DNA of 64,000 nucleotides from Telmatactis stephensoni (GCA_029948255.1 JALIZF010001871.1:372001-436000); one strand, 5' to 3'; numbered from the stretch's first letter, positions 22,441-37,451 are shown. Notes: generated by a model not told the origin, from the sequence alone. Program-made: numbers and translations.

Positions 22441-23340
22441 ATTTGACATTCTGAATATTACAAAATTATTAGTGGCTGGAAGCAACTAATGTTGCAAGAT
22501 TACACAGTGTCATTTTAAAAAGTGATACATATATGTAGTCATGCTTTGATATATCTGTCAATAAAACTCATTTGTGAAAGAAAAGCTTGATAAAAACCAA
22601 AGGGTAAACCAAAATGAAAGTATTCCACACCCTTAGAAAGTGTGTGATTTACCCAGCTGTTGTATAAACAATAAGGATGAAAATGCTTTTAGACTGCATA
22701 TTTCCATACTTATCACAGGTGTTGCTTTGTACAATCAGGAAATCAATGTGCATATTGCTCAAAAACACAGCAGTACCTCAGTCACCATTACCATTTTACC
22801 TGCAGAGGCTCACAACAGAACAACATTTAGCAGCAATCTGTTTTGTAGGAAGAGGAGATCAGATCCTTTTACTAGACAGTCACCTCCATGCACCTTATGG
22901 AGCACTTGGAAATGTTGAATCATTTTTAATATAAATATGCAAGCAATTGCTGAGCCCTTCTTTTACTATGTGCACTTTAACATTTATATAATATATTTAG
23001 CATATTCTTAGCCATACCATATTAGTGATAAAGGGCCAGCCCCTCCAGTAGACTAGATGGAGTTGATGATAAGATCCCAGTAGCAAGACAAGTGAGTAAG
23101 CTAGTATTCTTTCATCAAAAAGGAACATATTTCATATCAACATACTAGCAGTTTTCACTTTCAAGAAACCAAATTCAGAAGCTTATTAAAAAGCACTTAC
23201 AAGTTTTGTGAATGTTTAAGGCCTTTTAGAGTGTTTATAGCAGAGACGCATAATTTTTTAAATAAGAAGAGCTTATTGTTGATGAGTTTGGCTCGCAGCA
23301 GAGCTACTTGACTAGTTCTACATGGCCATAACCTAACTAA
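22441..23340. other. Nested transposon, non-coding right part
   Basis: No convincing exon. AT-rich sequence with short frames only, up to the MITE at 23341. Confidence 0.45.
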
Positions 23341-23780
23341 GGGCCTGTTTACATGGAGATAGGGTCACCCTCCTATGAGGGTCACCCTACTGGTAGGGTC
23401 AAAACATAGAAAGCGTTCTCTTTTGGCACTACATTCAGTTTTCCTCTCGTTGGCATCCTTGGCTACAGTTTTTCAGTGCTGTGGCCTATTATTGTCAATG
23501 CTAATAGCTCAAAGGCCGTCATTTTGACGTCAATTAATGTAATTCGAGACAGCCCTCCCCCGAGGGTCTCCCTACCTTGAGCATTTACATGGCATAAGTA
23601 TAAACAAAAAGCTGGCCCTCCAAGGGGGATCACCCTACCTAGTCGATAGGGTAGCCCTACCACTAGGGTGACCCTACCAGACATGTAAACACAGCCACAA
23701 AAAAACAATAGAGGGTATGTCACCCTACTAGTAGGGTGACCCTCCTAGGAAGGTGACCCTATCTCCATGTAAATAGGCCC
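23341..23780. mobile_element. PIF/Harbinger-type MITE full of AGGGTGACCCT-like motifs
   Basis: TAA flanks the element at 23338-23340 and 23781-23783. Termini are GGGCCTGTTTACATGGAGAT and its near inverse ATCTCCATGTAAATAGGCCC. The body is crowded with AGGGTCACCCT, AGGGTGACCCT and CCCTCC units in both orientations. No coding capacity. It sits inside the 20374-24234 transposon, so it is the innermost layer. Confidence 0.85.
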
Positions 23781-24703
23781 TAAAGTAACTTACCATTTCG
23801 TTGTTTATTTGCTTCGCATTTATTGTGCAATTTCAGATGTACAATTCAAAGCACAGCAGCCATTTACAATAAAATTTCAGTCAATTCCATACAATAGTGT
23901 GATTCCAGGGAGCCTTTGAATGCTCCTGGGTTTGTAGAAAGGTTAATAAAATGTTTCATTATAAAGTTTTTACCAGTTGTAAATCCGATATTTCCAAGAA
24001 GTTATACACAAGAACGGTGAAAAAAACAAACATCTCTTTGTATTCGAAGTATTTGTTACATTTCAATGCTGTGTTAAATTCTTAGGAATCCACATAAACA
24101 CATCTGAGTAATTGATATAACCAAATGATGGTGGAAAAGTTCATTTCATTGCGTCCATTTCTCTCACACAACGTTCGAAAGTCCGCCATCTTGATTTACA
24201 AGTTTGCGCATGCGCACTGTTTGACCGCGGTGTTGGTAAGCCTGTGGACAGACCTTTTTGTCCGCCATGTTTGTTTTGCTCTCCCCAGTCCCCCCTAAGC
24301 AAAAATCAGCAAATTGTACGCGATATTGTAGAGTCGCAAGCGTCATAGTCGTGAGCGTGTGAATGGTGCTTAAGACATGTCGTAGGCAGGTTGCATGCGA
24401 CAAGTTGTAAGCAAAATCGTACCGTGTAAATCGGCCTTTACATTACTCACTGTAGCGCCCTCGTCAACTATCAGCCGATAGAAAACTCGAACTCGTAGTC
24501 TAATTGTTAAATAGAATACAGTAGCCTTTCAAATGCATCCGCAGCCTTTATTTTACAGATATAGTACACTTACATACATACTGTGTTTATTTGTACATAA
24601 AATGGGAAGATTGCGTTACTTTTTATGTCACGTTTTGTGATCGTGCCGATATTTGGTCACGAAATTTTAACATTCGAGTAACGAAATATTTTAAATAAAA
24701 GCA

Positions 24704-24709
24704 TTTATT
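24704..24709 (-). terminator. Candidate polyadenylation signal of the UBC9-like gene
   Basis: On the minus strand AATAAA lies about 145 nt after the stop at 24852. Confidence 0.5.
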
Positions 24710-24851
24710 ATATTTCTGCGATAAATGTAAACAAGACCGCAATGGTTAAAACGTCAGGTCTACCGTACATGTAGGTACTTGGAAGCACAACATTTGTTCT
24801 TTTTATACAATACTCTTCACTTAGAATGCGTTACATCTCGTCACGCTTTCG

Positions 24852-29020
<4,169 letters not shown>

Positions 29021-29156
29021 TTTGAAAGTGAGCCCGCAAACACTATATGTTCATACACTTATTGTTGCATACACGAAGTACTTACCTTAGTCACGCAACG
29101 CTTTCTCTTGAGAGAGTGTTTTTTTTAAATTTTTTTTTTATTTTTTATTTGTATAA

Positions 29157-30148
29157 CTTTGTCAAAACAATTCACTCCACTCTGAACAATCGCTTTTGTT
29201 TGAATGGCGGGAAATTTGGCAACGAGCGCCGTTTGAATGTACAAAATCCCGCCAAAAAAATACAGCGATAGCGAGTCAGAAAATATTTTCCTGCCGTGTT
29301 AGCGATTAACATCATTGCTCTCAAAATATTTGGAATTTGCAGCTAGAATTATTCATGATAAATTTATTGCGTTGTCTCTAGCTTCGGTTTTTGTTTGTTT
29401 GCTTGTTTGTTTTTTTTGACGAAAAGTTGACAGACGTTTCGGCCCAAACGAGGACCTTCTTCATTGCTCTCATCCAATCAGAATCGAGAATTTTTTCATG
29501 TATTATAAGGACAGTTAGCCATTTGCTGTCCCTTTTCTTCAGCTTAGAAACTTCAGTTAAACTGTTAGCTTTTGCACTGTAGTCATCAGATGTGATCAAT
29601 GAAATCACACACGGTTCTCGACCAATCAGAGCGCGCGTGTAATATACTAAACATTATACAAATCACGGTATCTCAAGTTAACGGCGCTTAGCGAGCGTTT
29701 TGTTCAATCGTCATTATATTTCAAATATAATGCTGTCTCAAAATTCAATTGCATTGCATTTCAATTCAATTTTATCCCCATACCCACAATATTATCTAAG
29801 ATAACTCTATAGAAACCCGGTATTCCGAGCTTGCACGACAAAAGTATACTCTTAGTGCCAGCCGTTAATATTCCTCTTACCCCTATGGCCGTTCACTCGG
29901 CGGGTTGAACTATCCTGCTTTAAAGATGGGTAGGGTGGTGTACGCCTATGTCAAAAAAGGTTGTCGGAGTGCCAAAGGTGCGTTATGTTATTCCATGGAA
30001 AGAAATTATGGGCATACACATCAACATGAATAAGCTATAGCTATGCCTTTTAGTTAAATGGTTTTGCAGACTCACTGGCTGCAAACAACACTGGATATCT
30101 CAACATTAATGGTGTTTTGGGGTGAGAATAATATCAAGAAATAAGTGT
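29157..30148 (+). repeat. About 1 kb dispersed duplication, copy 1
   Basis: It matches 49982-51026 in the same orientation with few differences, from GTCAAAACAATTCACT through CAATCGCTTTTGTTTGAATG, AAACGAGGACCTTC and CACTCGGCGGGTTGAACTAT to ACTGGATATCTCAACA. No convincing open frame is conserved. The left end begins just upstream of the UBC9-like gene. A 90 bp internal part recurs diverged at about 38550-38640. Confidence 0.85.
29433..29465 (-). ncRNA. Hammerhead-ribozyme-like motif (degenerate), copy 1
   Basis: Minus strand reads ATGAAGA, a stem GGTCC...GGGCC, then GAAAC and GTC. This resembles the hammerhead core (CUGANGA, stem II, GAAA, cleavage triplet) of Penelope-like retroelements. The first core C is A here and an extra A precedes the stem, so activity is unlikely. 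The same motif lies at 50266-50298. Confidence 0.35.
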
Positions 30149-30587
30149 CATTTCATCTTGGGTCGAATAAATGTCGACGATGAAACGAATCCCAAAAATA
30201 ATGTCGGGTGACTTTCGCTTGAACGAAAACCAAAACTCAAGTCATAGATCCTTTACATAAAGCTACTAATAATATGCAGATACACCCTTCGCTTCACTTC
30301 GCTTCAGTAAAACAAAAGAATCACCTCACCATGCTATTGTTTAGCTGCGCCAAAGTGAGGCGAGAGGTGTATCTGCATATGATTAGCAGTATTATGCAAA
30401 GGGTCAGTGAAGGCAAAGGAAGGCAGCCTGCTGAAATATTTCAGTTTCTTTGAGAGCTCTTTGAAAGCAAACGAAAGCAAACAGTATATTTTAATTAGAT
30501 ATTTCACTTTCTTCAAGAGTCTACAAATTACTAATAAGAGCCAAAGAGCTTGTAATTAATATAGCAGTTTACCAGTGAGAAGTCAAA
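30149..30587. other. No gene; duplicated upstream region
   Basis: Non-coding. About 30415-30587 is a diverged copy of 37320-37451, the region upstream of the receptor's signal-peptide exon (shared AGCCTGCTGAAATATTTCA). Confidence 0.55.
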
Positions 30588-30684
30588 ATGTATGTTTACT
30601 ACAAGTAGACTATGATAATGCTTGCATTGTGGACTCAAACACCAACAGGCACGACTGCTTCACAACAACCACAAAACGGTGAAG
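30588..30684 (+). pseudogene. Disrupted duplicate of the receptor's signal-peptide exon
   Basis: It has the same length (97 nt) and the same donor position (GAAG|GTAAAAG) as the exon at 37452-37548. The seventh codon is TAG where the other copy has Trp. An in-frame ATG at 30612 could still start a shorter signal-like peptide. The flanking intron text (about 30700-30880) also matches the region after 37548, so a genomic block was duplicated. Confidence 0.65.
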
Positions 30685-30884
30685 GTAAAAGAAACGTTTT
30701 CGAAAAAAGAGTATCGCTAGCTTTGAGAGATTTTCGTCTTTCCGGCACACTTAACCCACAATGTGCATGGATTTCTCACGTCAATTTTTGCAAAATAAGC
30801 AAATGATATCTCCTTTTGAATAAAAAGTTTTATCTTCGTACTTTATTTTTGTCAAAGAATGACGTTCGTTCATAGCCTACTTGA

Positions 30885-31460
30885 AATCGTCCATGCATCA
30901 TTTTATTTCATTATTCAATTTCCATACACTGTACAAATTCTGATTATCTGTTTGGTAAGTTTGTACCACGTGACGCGTGGCTATGACGTGACAACCATGT
31001 CAACGTCATTATCGTGGTGTAATAGCCGTGTTGTAAAGAATTTATACCACGACTATTAAACCACAGTGAGAAAGAGAAAATGTTCCTGGTGATAAATTTG
31101 AGGATTTTTAGAAAAGGAGAAGATTAACAAGCATATTAACAAGATGACACCTAGAAAAACAAAAGAAGACTGCTTGGCGTGCCTATTGTTAAGGTAAACT
31201 CTAAATTTCATTCAAGTTTTTGGAGTTAGCTTGCTGAAATCAACATATTTCAATCGGCTTGAACACAGCAGTTCGCCGGCTTGCCAAATTCATCTTATAT
31301 TGTTTTTTAGACTAGTTATCCAAAACCTCGTAGAAAGTTTAGAAAGTCTGTCGCCACAAGTTCTCTCAGGTCGGTTAAAGAAATTTTATCAAGAATCGAA
31401 GAAAACTCCAAACGAGTACTTCAGCCTTCGGCTCGTCGACAGAGAAAGGGTTAGCACGTG
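30885..31460. other. No gene recognised
   Basis: Non-coding sequence with CACGTG and TGACGT-type motifs at about 30965-31015. No repeat boundary resolved. Confidence 0.4.
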
Positions 31461-31467
31461 CCACATG

Positions 31468-31512
31468 CATCTGGTGGCCCACATCTGGTGGCCTAAGACA
31501 CATCTGGTGGCC
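31468..31512 (+). repeat. Triplicated CATCTGGTGGCC
   Basis: Three copies of CATCTGGTGGCC with short spacers in about 45 bp. Confidence 0.85.
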
Positions 31513-31561
31513 CCTTGGCCATAACTCCTTAACAAAACATGCTATGCAACCGTACTTAGTG

Positions 31562-32104
31562 GGATGGGTGGGACGTGTGTCACGAGTCATATGACAACGC
31601 ATGGTGTTGTGACGTCACATACCACGTGACTTATGAGCCAAAAATAATCGTCTATTTTTGAGCGGGAAAACCTACATAGCACTAAGTCCATGTAAAGTAT
31701 TCATAAAATCTATCGTGTTTTCTTGTGTTCTAATTTTTTTTAACTAGGACTAGTGAGCAGCACAGAGGAGAACTCGTGTAGTTGTAAACGTTCTTTTTAA
31801 TTCCGACGCGTTTCGTCTCTAACGGAGACTTCTTCAGGGGATGAATATTACAACTATAGGAGCTATATATACACGCTAAATTTCTGAACGTGTCTAACAT
31901 TAAACTTCCCATGGAAGTGACTAATAACTTTTACATGCTGGTTCCGAACGTTCGCAAAACGCCGTGACTATATGTTATGGTGTAATGTAATAGAAATAAT
32001 GTAATAGAAATTAAAAAAATTTAAAATTTAAAAATTTAAAAAAAGTTATGCGACGTCACACCATAACATGTGACCATATCACTCGTGACACACGTCCCAC
32101 CCAT
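31562..32104. repeat. Inverted-repeat element with about 60 bp arms
   Basis: 31562-31622 and 32046-32104 are inverse copies sharing GATGGGTGGGACGTGTGTCA and GTGACGTC. A hammerhead-like motif lies between them. Confidence 0.65.
31805..31837 (-). ncRNA. Hammerhead-ribozyme-like motif
   Basis: Minus strand reads CTGAAGA, A, GTCTC-CGTTA-GAGAC (stem II and loop), GAAAC, GC, GTC. All conserved core bases CUGANGA and GAAA are present, and stem III would be minimal, as described for Penelope-like retroelement ribozymes. One extra A lies between core and stem II, and helix I pairs imperfectly. No Penelope reverse transcriptase is seen nearby. Candidate only. Confidence 0.4.
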
Positions 32105-32124
32105 CTCTCTAAGTTTTCTAAGTC

Positions 32125-32385
32125 AAATAGTGGGGTTTTGAAACGCAGGAAAATTGTTGTATGAAGAAAACAGTACCGTAAGTGAGTTTCTATAACTAAT
32201 CAGTATTCTTTATATAAAGAATACTAATGAACTCTTTAAACAAAAGAATTCAAAAGACTTCATTAGTATGCTATATATAGAGAATACTAATTAGTTCTAA
32301 AAGCTCACTGACCGTACTTGTTTTCTTTACCCCACAATTTCCCTGTGCTTCAAAGCCCTCACCACTTGACACATTTAGTTAGTCT
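32125..32385. repeat. Inverted-repeat MITE
   Basis: Arms share AAACGCAGGAAAATTGT and its near complement, and the TAGTATTC units in the loop (TAATCAGTATTCTTTATATA) pair with the right side. Total about 260 bp. Confidence 0.6.
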
Positions 32386-32473
32386 ATGGAATACAAAGCA
32401 CCAAAATACTAAGCGCTGATTGGGCGAGTGAGTGTGATCATTTTCTAATGTATTGTTAAATTACTAAATGGTA

Positions 32474-33779
32474 TTAAGGTGACTTAAAGTAGTTTTCTTC
32501 AGACCGCACCGCACATTTTCATTTGGCGCAATGGACAACTTAATGCGCACCAATGGACTTGGTTTCTACACAAAATGTGAGGATAAGATTGAAGTTATAA
32601 ATAGTGTTAAAATTAAATCGATCAACATTTTTAAAATAGCGAAAATCGAACATCGTCAAAAATGGGTTTTCCTCTAATATCTCGCAGAATTGATCAGCTG
32701 TAGACAAGCGGTAAACTGCATAGAAAAATTCATACAAATGCACAACATTTCCAAGTGGTTTTAGGAGATTAAAGGTTGGTGCCTACTATTGTCCGCGCGC
32801 ACTGCTTTCTGCGCATGCAAAAACACTTAATTTTTGTCGGTAAAGCAATCGTAAAAGCAAGGCCTTTTTACGACTTTTTGAAAAAAATAAACTTACAGAA
32901 TTAAAGGAAAACCATTTAGTCTCTTCTGTGTTTGAATGAAATTCACAGTTGATAAATAGAACCTGGCATGAGTTACAACGCCTGTTTTGACTATCATTTC
33001 TACCAGAAACGATCTTTTTTCGCCACCATCTTGAAAATTTCCAACAATGCATTGTAATTCACTCTACTTTCCGGGGAGGGCTAGGGAATTTTTGATCATT
33101 TTCGCGAATTCTGATCAGTTTTCGCGCGTTTATCGGCAAATAACTTTCTAAATGGCACGGATACCCCTATTTTTTATTTCTGCAAATTGTAAAGTGGAGA
33201 TTAACCTACTATTTTAAAATACTTTTATGAATTTAAAATTGAAACTTGATTGCAAAAATTGGACTTTTCATTTGGCGGTCATGAACCAAAACAGGTCTAA
33301 AACTAGTAAAAAGTCATTGAAAAAAATTGTTTTTCTGGTTTTTCATATTTCGTATGGCATTGACAAGTAAGAGAATTGTGTTGTAAACGTTTTAGTAAAA
33401 ATAGTTTGACATTTTTTCAAAATATGGGGTATTTATGATTTTTTCTTTGGGCCTCTAGAATAGGCAGATTTTGCAACATTTGATGGCGTGTAACTCATTA
33501 ATATGCACGGTGACCCCCAATTTTTTCCTTGGATTTTAGCTCCCTATGATGGGTTCTTTGATACCCATGTGGTTTTTGGCCAAAAAAATTACCTTCATAT
33601 TAGTACGTAGGCACCAACCTTAATCGGTTTGATTGTCTTTAATATAAATCACAAAAGTTTCCACACCCGCTGTATTTCTATTCTTGGATATAACGACAGC
33701 GCAAAAAATACTCGAAGTACGCAAAACACCACGAGAACACTGTGGAAATATTGCTAAAACATACACTTAGACCTGGTTC
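32474..33779 (-). repeat. Dispersed repeat with TTAAGGTG end, copy 2, carrying a nested insertion
   Basis: TTAAGGTG at 32474-32481 starts a stretch matching the reverse of 5885-6328. The match runs to 32772, resumes at 33620 and ends at 33779. The interruption is the element at 32773-33619, and another element adjoins at 33780. Confidence 0.75.
32773..33619. mobile_element. 847 bp TTAA-flanked element nested in the repeat
   Basis: TTAA at 32769-32772 and 33620-33623 flanks ends AGGTTGGTGCCTAC and GTAGGCACCAACC. The copy of the host repeat at about 6010-6045 shows a single TTTAA at the matching point, so the target was one TTAA. No transposase frame; piggyBac-type target. Confidence 0.85.
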
Positions 33780-34070
33780 ACACTAGCGACAACGACATAA
33801 CAGTAACATAAGGCATAACGACATAAAGTTTTATGTCGCAAGTGTGAATTCGCCGTCATAACGACATAAGAAAGGACTAATTGAAACATAACGGCCTTGA
33901 CATAACGACATAAGGCCGGAAAAATTCAGTTTTTTCCTTATATCGTTATGTCAAGGCCGTTATGTTGACCTAATATCGTTATGTTTTCATATTCACACTG
34001 AAATCATAATGACATAACACGATTCTTATGTCATTGTTATGTCGTTATGTCGCTCAGTGTGAACCAGGCC
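33780..34070. mobile_element. PIF/Harbinger-type MITE built of ATAACGACAT repeats
   Basis: TTA at 33777-33779 and 34071-34073. Ends are GACCTGGTTCACAC and GTGTGAACCAGGCC. The body repeats CATAACGACATAA in both orientations, so the element folds almost end to end. Confidence 0.85.
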
Positions 34071-34482
34071 TTAGTGTTTTTTCATCCTCATTCCTCCGTT
34101 TAGTAAATAAAGTAAGCAAAAGTAAAGTAAATAAATAAGTCAAATAAGAATACAAGCCAAGTCTTTGGTAAAAGGATTGAGAGCTTATGTTTGCTTCTTT
34201 TTCCTTTTTTGTTTCTGAAATATCACGGAAAAATTTCTGTCAAAAGTTGGAAGAATTCATGTAACACTCGCGTGTCCAAATATGCCAACTGCGCTGCTCA
34301 TTGATACCCTAGAAAACAACCCAAAACGTGTTTTTTATGTTACATGTTGCTGCTTTTGTGTTTATATCATATATTGGAATTCCTCGAGAATTCTTGTCAG
34401 TTCTATGTGTTTTTCCAGTGTAGACTTTTTTTATCACCCCGCAGTCGCAAAGGATACACCTACTTTCAATAAACGTTGTCGG

Positions 34483-34706
34483 CAAAAGCCTACGCGACTC
34501 ACCCGAAAGGGAGTATGGGTAGAAATTACTAGAGCTATAAAACCACACAAATATATCCACACCATAATTCAACTTCAGCTTGCCATGACCTAACACATCA
34601 AAGAGCTTCACTTTGCTGATCCTAAAATCAAGACCACAACGCGAAAAAGAGATTGTAAAATTTTGCAACTACCCATATTCCTTTTCGGTCTAGTCGCGTA
34701 GGCTTG
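34483..34706. repeat. Inverted-repeat element
   Basis: Arms share AAGCCTACGCGACT and GTATGGGTAG with their complements (34487-34530 and 34670-34704). Confidence 0.7.
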
Positions 34707-34770
34707 AGACCTCTCATACGACAACCTTTTTTGAAATAGGTATATACAGCTGCAAACTCCCAAGCCGTAA

Positions 34771-35019
34771 AGGCTGAATTACACGGCACGATTTGTCGGC
34801 ACGATTTTTGATAAGCTTCGTTCGGGAAAAGAGAGAAAGTCGGCCCGATTCGCAAAAAATTGTTGCAGTGCAACAGATTTTTCTCGTGTCAGGCCGATTT
34901 TTTTAATGAAAAAAGGAGTGCAAAAAAAACAAAAACAAACAAACAAACAAAACAAAAACAAAAACAAAAAACAATAAAACTCAAATCGGACCGACATGTC
35001 GTACCGTGTAAATCAGCCT
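34771..35019. mobile_element. 249 bp MITE sharing termini with the autonomous Harbinger
   Basis: TAA at 34768-34770 and 35020-35022. The ends AGGCTGAATTACACGGCACG and CGTACCGTGTAAATCAGCCT nearly equal those of the 9.8 kb element (AGGCCGATTTACACGGTACG). It is likely a deletion derivative that the transposase at 17658-19826 could act on. Confidence 0.88.
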
Positions 35020-35322
35020 TAACGCTTCTCGTCGATCGTTCTGCTCAACTTCAACATAGTTGCAGTCCTCACATTCGTCAAGGCTCTTTGCTAGGTGTTC
35101 TAGTTCTACAGTCCTTCGTCCACTCTTCCAGTTCATCTTATCTACGTTTTCGTCCTCAACAGCCGTATTGAAATTTTAATTTTCGAGGTTGTAATTTTCT
35201 TTTTCTTTCGTTGCAATAAATCTGATGCTGAAGGTGATTTCTTTCCGATAATCGCTTCCTTTAATTCTCTCAAGTTCTGATGGTTTTGTAAACCGGCCTT
35301 CACTACAGTGCTTAAGATTTAA

Positions 35323-37121
35323 GGTGTTTCAAAGTAGTTGTTGACGCGCTACACCTCTCATTTTAAATTCGCGATTTAATGGACTTCTTCTCGTCGGATC
35401 AAAATATCCTTTGGACCAATTATCAAGCAAAGATTGAATTTTTGAATGATAGTAATTTTAAGTCAATCTGTGTTTTTACAGCAAAGATAATCAATGATCG
35501 TTTAAATCAGTCTTTCTAAAATATCTCCCGTTTACGATGAGCTTTTGAAAAACGAAAACATAGGCCTAAAACTTCACATTCATGCACACATACTTATAGT
35601 AAAATCAGACAGTTTAAACAGAGCAATTTTGAGTACTAGACGCAAACATTTTTTATGCGTATTTTGCGTCGCAAAAACTAAGGTATAGCTTGTCATGCAG
35701 AAAAGAAATACTCGGCGCTCAAACATATGCGCCAAAATACTGAAAACACGTTGCTATATTGTTGTTCTTTCTCTCTGGTAAATTGCACTGGTTTAAGTGT
35801 TCATTTGGCGGAGTTATGATTTTTCTTCTGATAGTATATGGGATTCACTAGCTGCGACAATTTTAACTTTCAAGCGGCGTAAGAGATATCTCTTCAAGTC
35901 ATCACTGTTTAGAGCCCAAAATCACGGATATACTTACTCAAAGTATCATAGAACACGCAGCAAAAATTTATTAAATTTGATATGTAAAGCAACATTTTTA
36001 AATTTCACTTGAATACAGTGCTTCAAACGCGCCGGAGTAGAATCAAACTCGTGTGTACAAATGCATGACGATGGCGTGATGCTTGCTAATTATGTCACGG
36101 TACATTCCTTCGCGCCCGTGTTACGACGCATTTGCATATAGTGCCTTTACACTTCATTTCGATGCAATGCCTGCAACTAAAAGTTCGAGAAGTAAGAAAA
36201 ACCGTAGACTTGCTGCACGTTTGGCAAGAGAAAAAAGACGGAGGAGCCGCAACTAATTTTTCCAATTTCGAGTTTTGTGTGATCCTAGTTCAAATAAAAC
36301 CGCGGTATGCAAATGCGTCGTAACACGGGTGCGAAGGAATGTAGCGTGACATAATCAGCAAGCGTCACGCCATCGTCATGCATTTGTACACACGGGTTTG
36401 ATTCTACTCCGGCGCGTTTGAAGCACTGTATTCAAGTGAAATTTAAAAATGTTGCTTTACATATCAAATTTAATAAATTTCTGCTGCGTGTTTTATGATA
36501 CTTTGAGTAAGTATATCCGTGATTTTGGGCTCTAAACAGTGATGACTTGAAGAGATATCTCTTACGACGCTTGAAAGTTAAAATTGTCGCAGCTAGTGAA
36601 TCCCATATACTATCAGAAGAAAAATCATAACTCCGCCAAATGAATACTTAAACCAGTGCAATTTACCAGAGAGAAAGAACAACAATATAGCAACGTGTTT
36701 TCAGTATTTTGGCGCATATGTTTGAGCGCCGAGTATTTCTTTTCTGCATGACAAGCTATACCTTAGTTTTTGCGACGCAAAATACGCATAAAAAATGTTT
36801 GCGTCTAGTACTCAAAATCGCTCTGTTTAAACTGTCTGATTTTACTATAAGTATGTGTGCATGAATGTGAAGTTTTAGGCCTATGTTTTCGTTTTTCAAA
36901 AGCTCATCGTAAACGGGAGATATTTTAGAAAGACTGATTTAAACGATCATTGATTATCTTTGCTGTAAAAACACAGATTGACTTAAAATTACTATCATTC
37001 AAAAATTCAATCTTTGCTTGATAATTGGTCCAAAGGATATTTTGATCCGACGAGAAGAAGTCCATTAAATCGCGAATTTAAAATGAGAGGTGTAGCGCGT
37101 CAACAACTACTTTGAAACACC
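35323..37121. mobile_element. 1.8 kb near-perfect palindrome flanked by TTAA
   Basis: TTAA at 35319-35322 and 37122-37125. The arms (35323-36138 and 36306-37121) are inverse copies of about 816 bp with very few mismatches, around a 167 bp spacer. Ends are GGTGTTTCAAAGTAGTTG and its inverse. Short frames in the arms mirror each other and are not genes. It is the same end style (TTAAGGTG) as 10168-11685. Confidence 0.9.
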
Positions 37122-37451
37122 TTAAGCCATGACGATCATGTGTGTCGAATATTATTGTTATGAATTACATTTTTAGCGGAAACGGAAAAAAATCTAACAC
37201 ACTGTCTTTTTTTATAAATCTCACATCCGCTTAACTTTAAAAGCACAGTCACGCCGCGTGGTCACGCCACATGCGCAGTTCAGATGCGCACAAACAATAC
37301 CCGCGAACGTCCTCAAAAGAAAACCGCACAGAAGGCAAAAGGAATCAGCCTGCTGAAATATTTCACTTTCTTTAAGAGTCTACAAATTACTAATAACAGC
37401 CAAAGAGCTTGCAATTAATGTGGCAGTTTACAAGTGCATGAGGGAATCAAA

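Larger units (their letters stand above)
20374..24234. mobile_element. Unclassified 3.9 kb DNA transposon with 9 bp target duplication, nested
   Basis: GGTAAGCCT occurs at 20365-20373 and 24235-24243. Between them the termini are inverse: AACACCGCGGTCAAACAGTG on the left and CACTGTTTGACCGCGGTGTT on the right, with GCGC-rich inner extensions. A 9 bp duplication is most like Mutator-type elements, but the termini and the coding remains do not let me assign a superfamily. It split the right arm of the palindrome, so it is younger than that palindrome and than the Harbinger copy. Confidence 0.85.
14632..24437. mobile_element. Autonomous PIF/Harbinger DNA transposon, 9.8 kb with nested insertions
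   Basis: The left terminus AGGCCGATTTACACGGTACG at 14632 has its inverse at the right end (ACCGTGTAAATCGGCCT, ending 24437). TTA is duplicated at 14629-14631 and 24438-24440, the target site expected for PIF/Harbinger. Inside are both expected genes: a MADF/Myb-like protein (plus strand, 15326-16696) and a DDE_Tnp_4 transposase (minus strand, 19826-17658), tail to tail. Without the nested 3.86 kb element (plus its 9 bp duplication) and the 0.55 kb palindrome, the element would be about 5.4 kb. Both genes read without lesions after splicing. Confidence 0.92.

Noticed and set aside
35797..36323. Short frames between 35.8 and 36.3 kb
   Set aside because: They lie in the arms and spacer of the 1.8 kb palindrome and are mirrored on the other arm.
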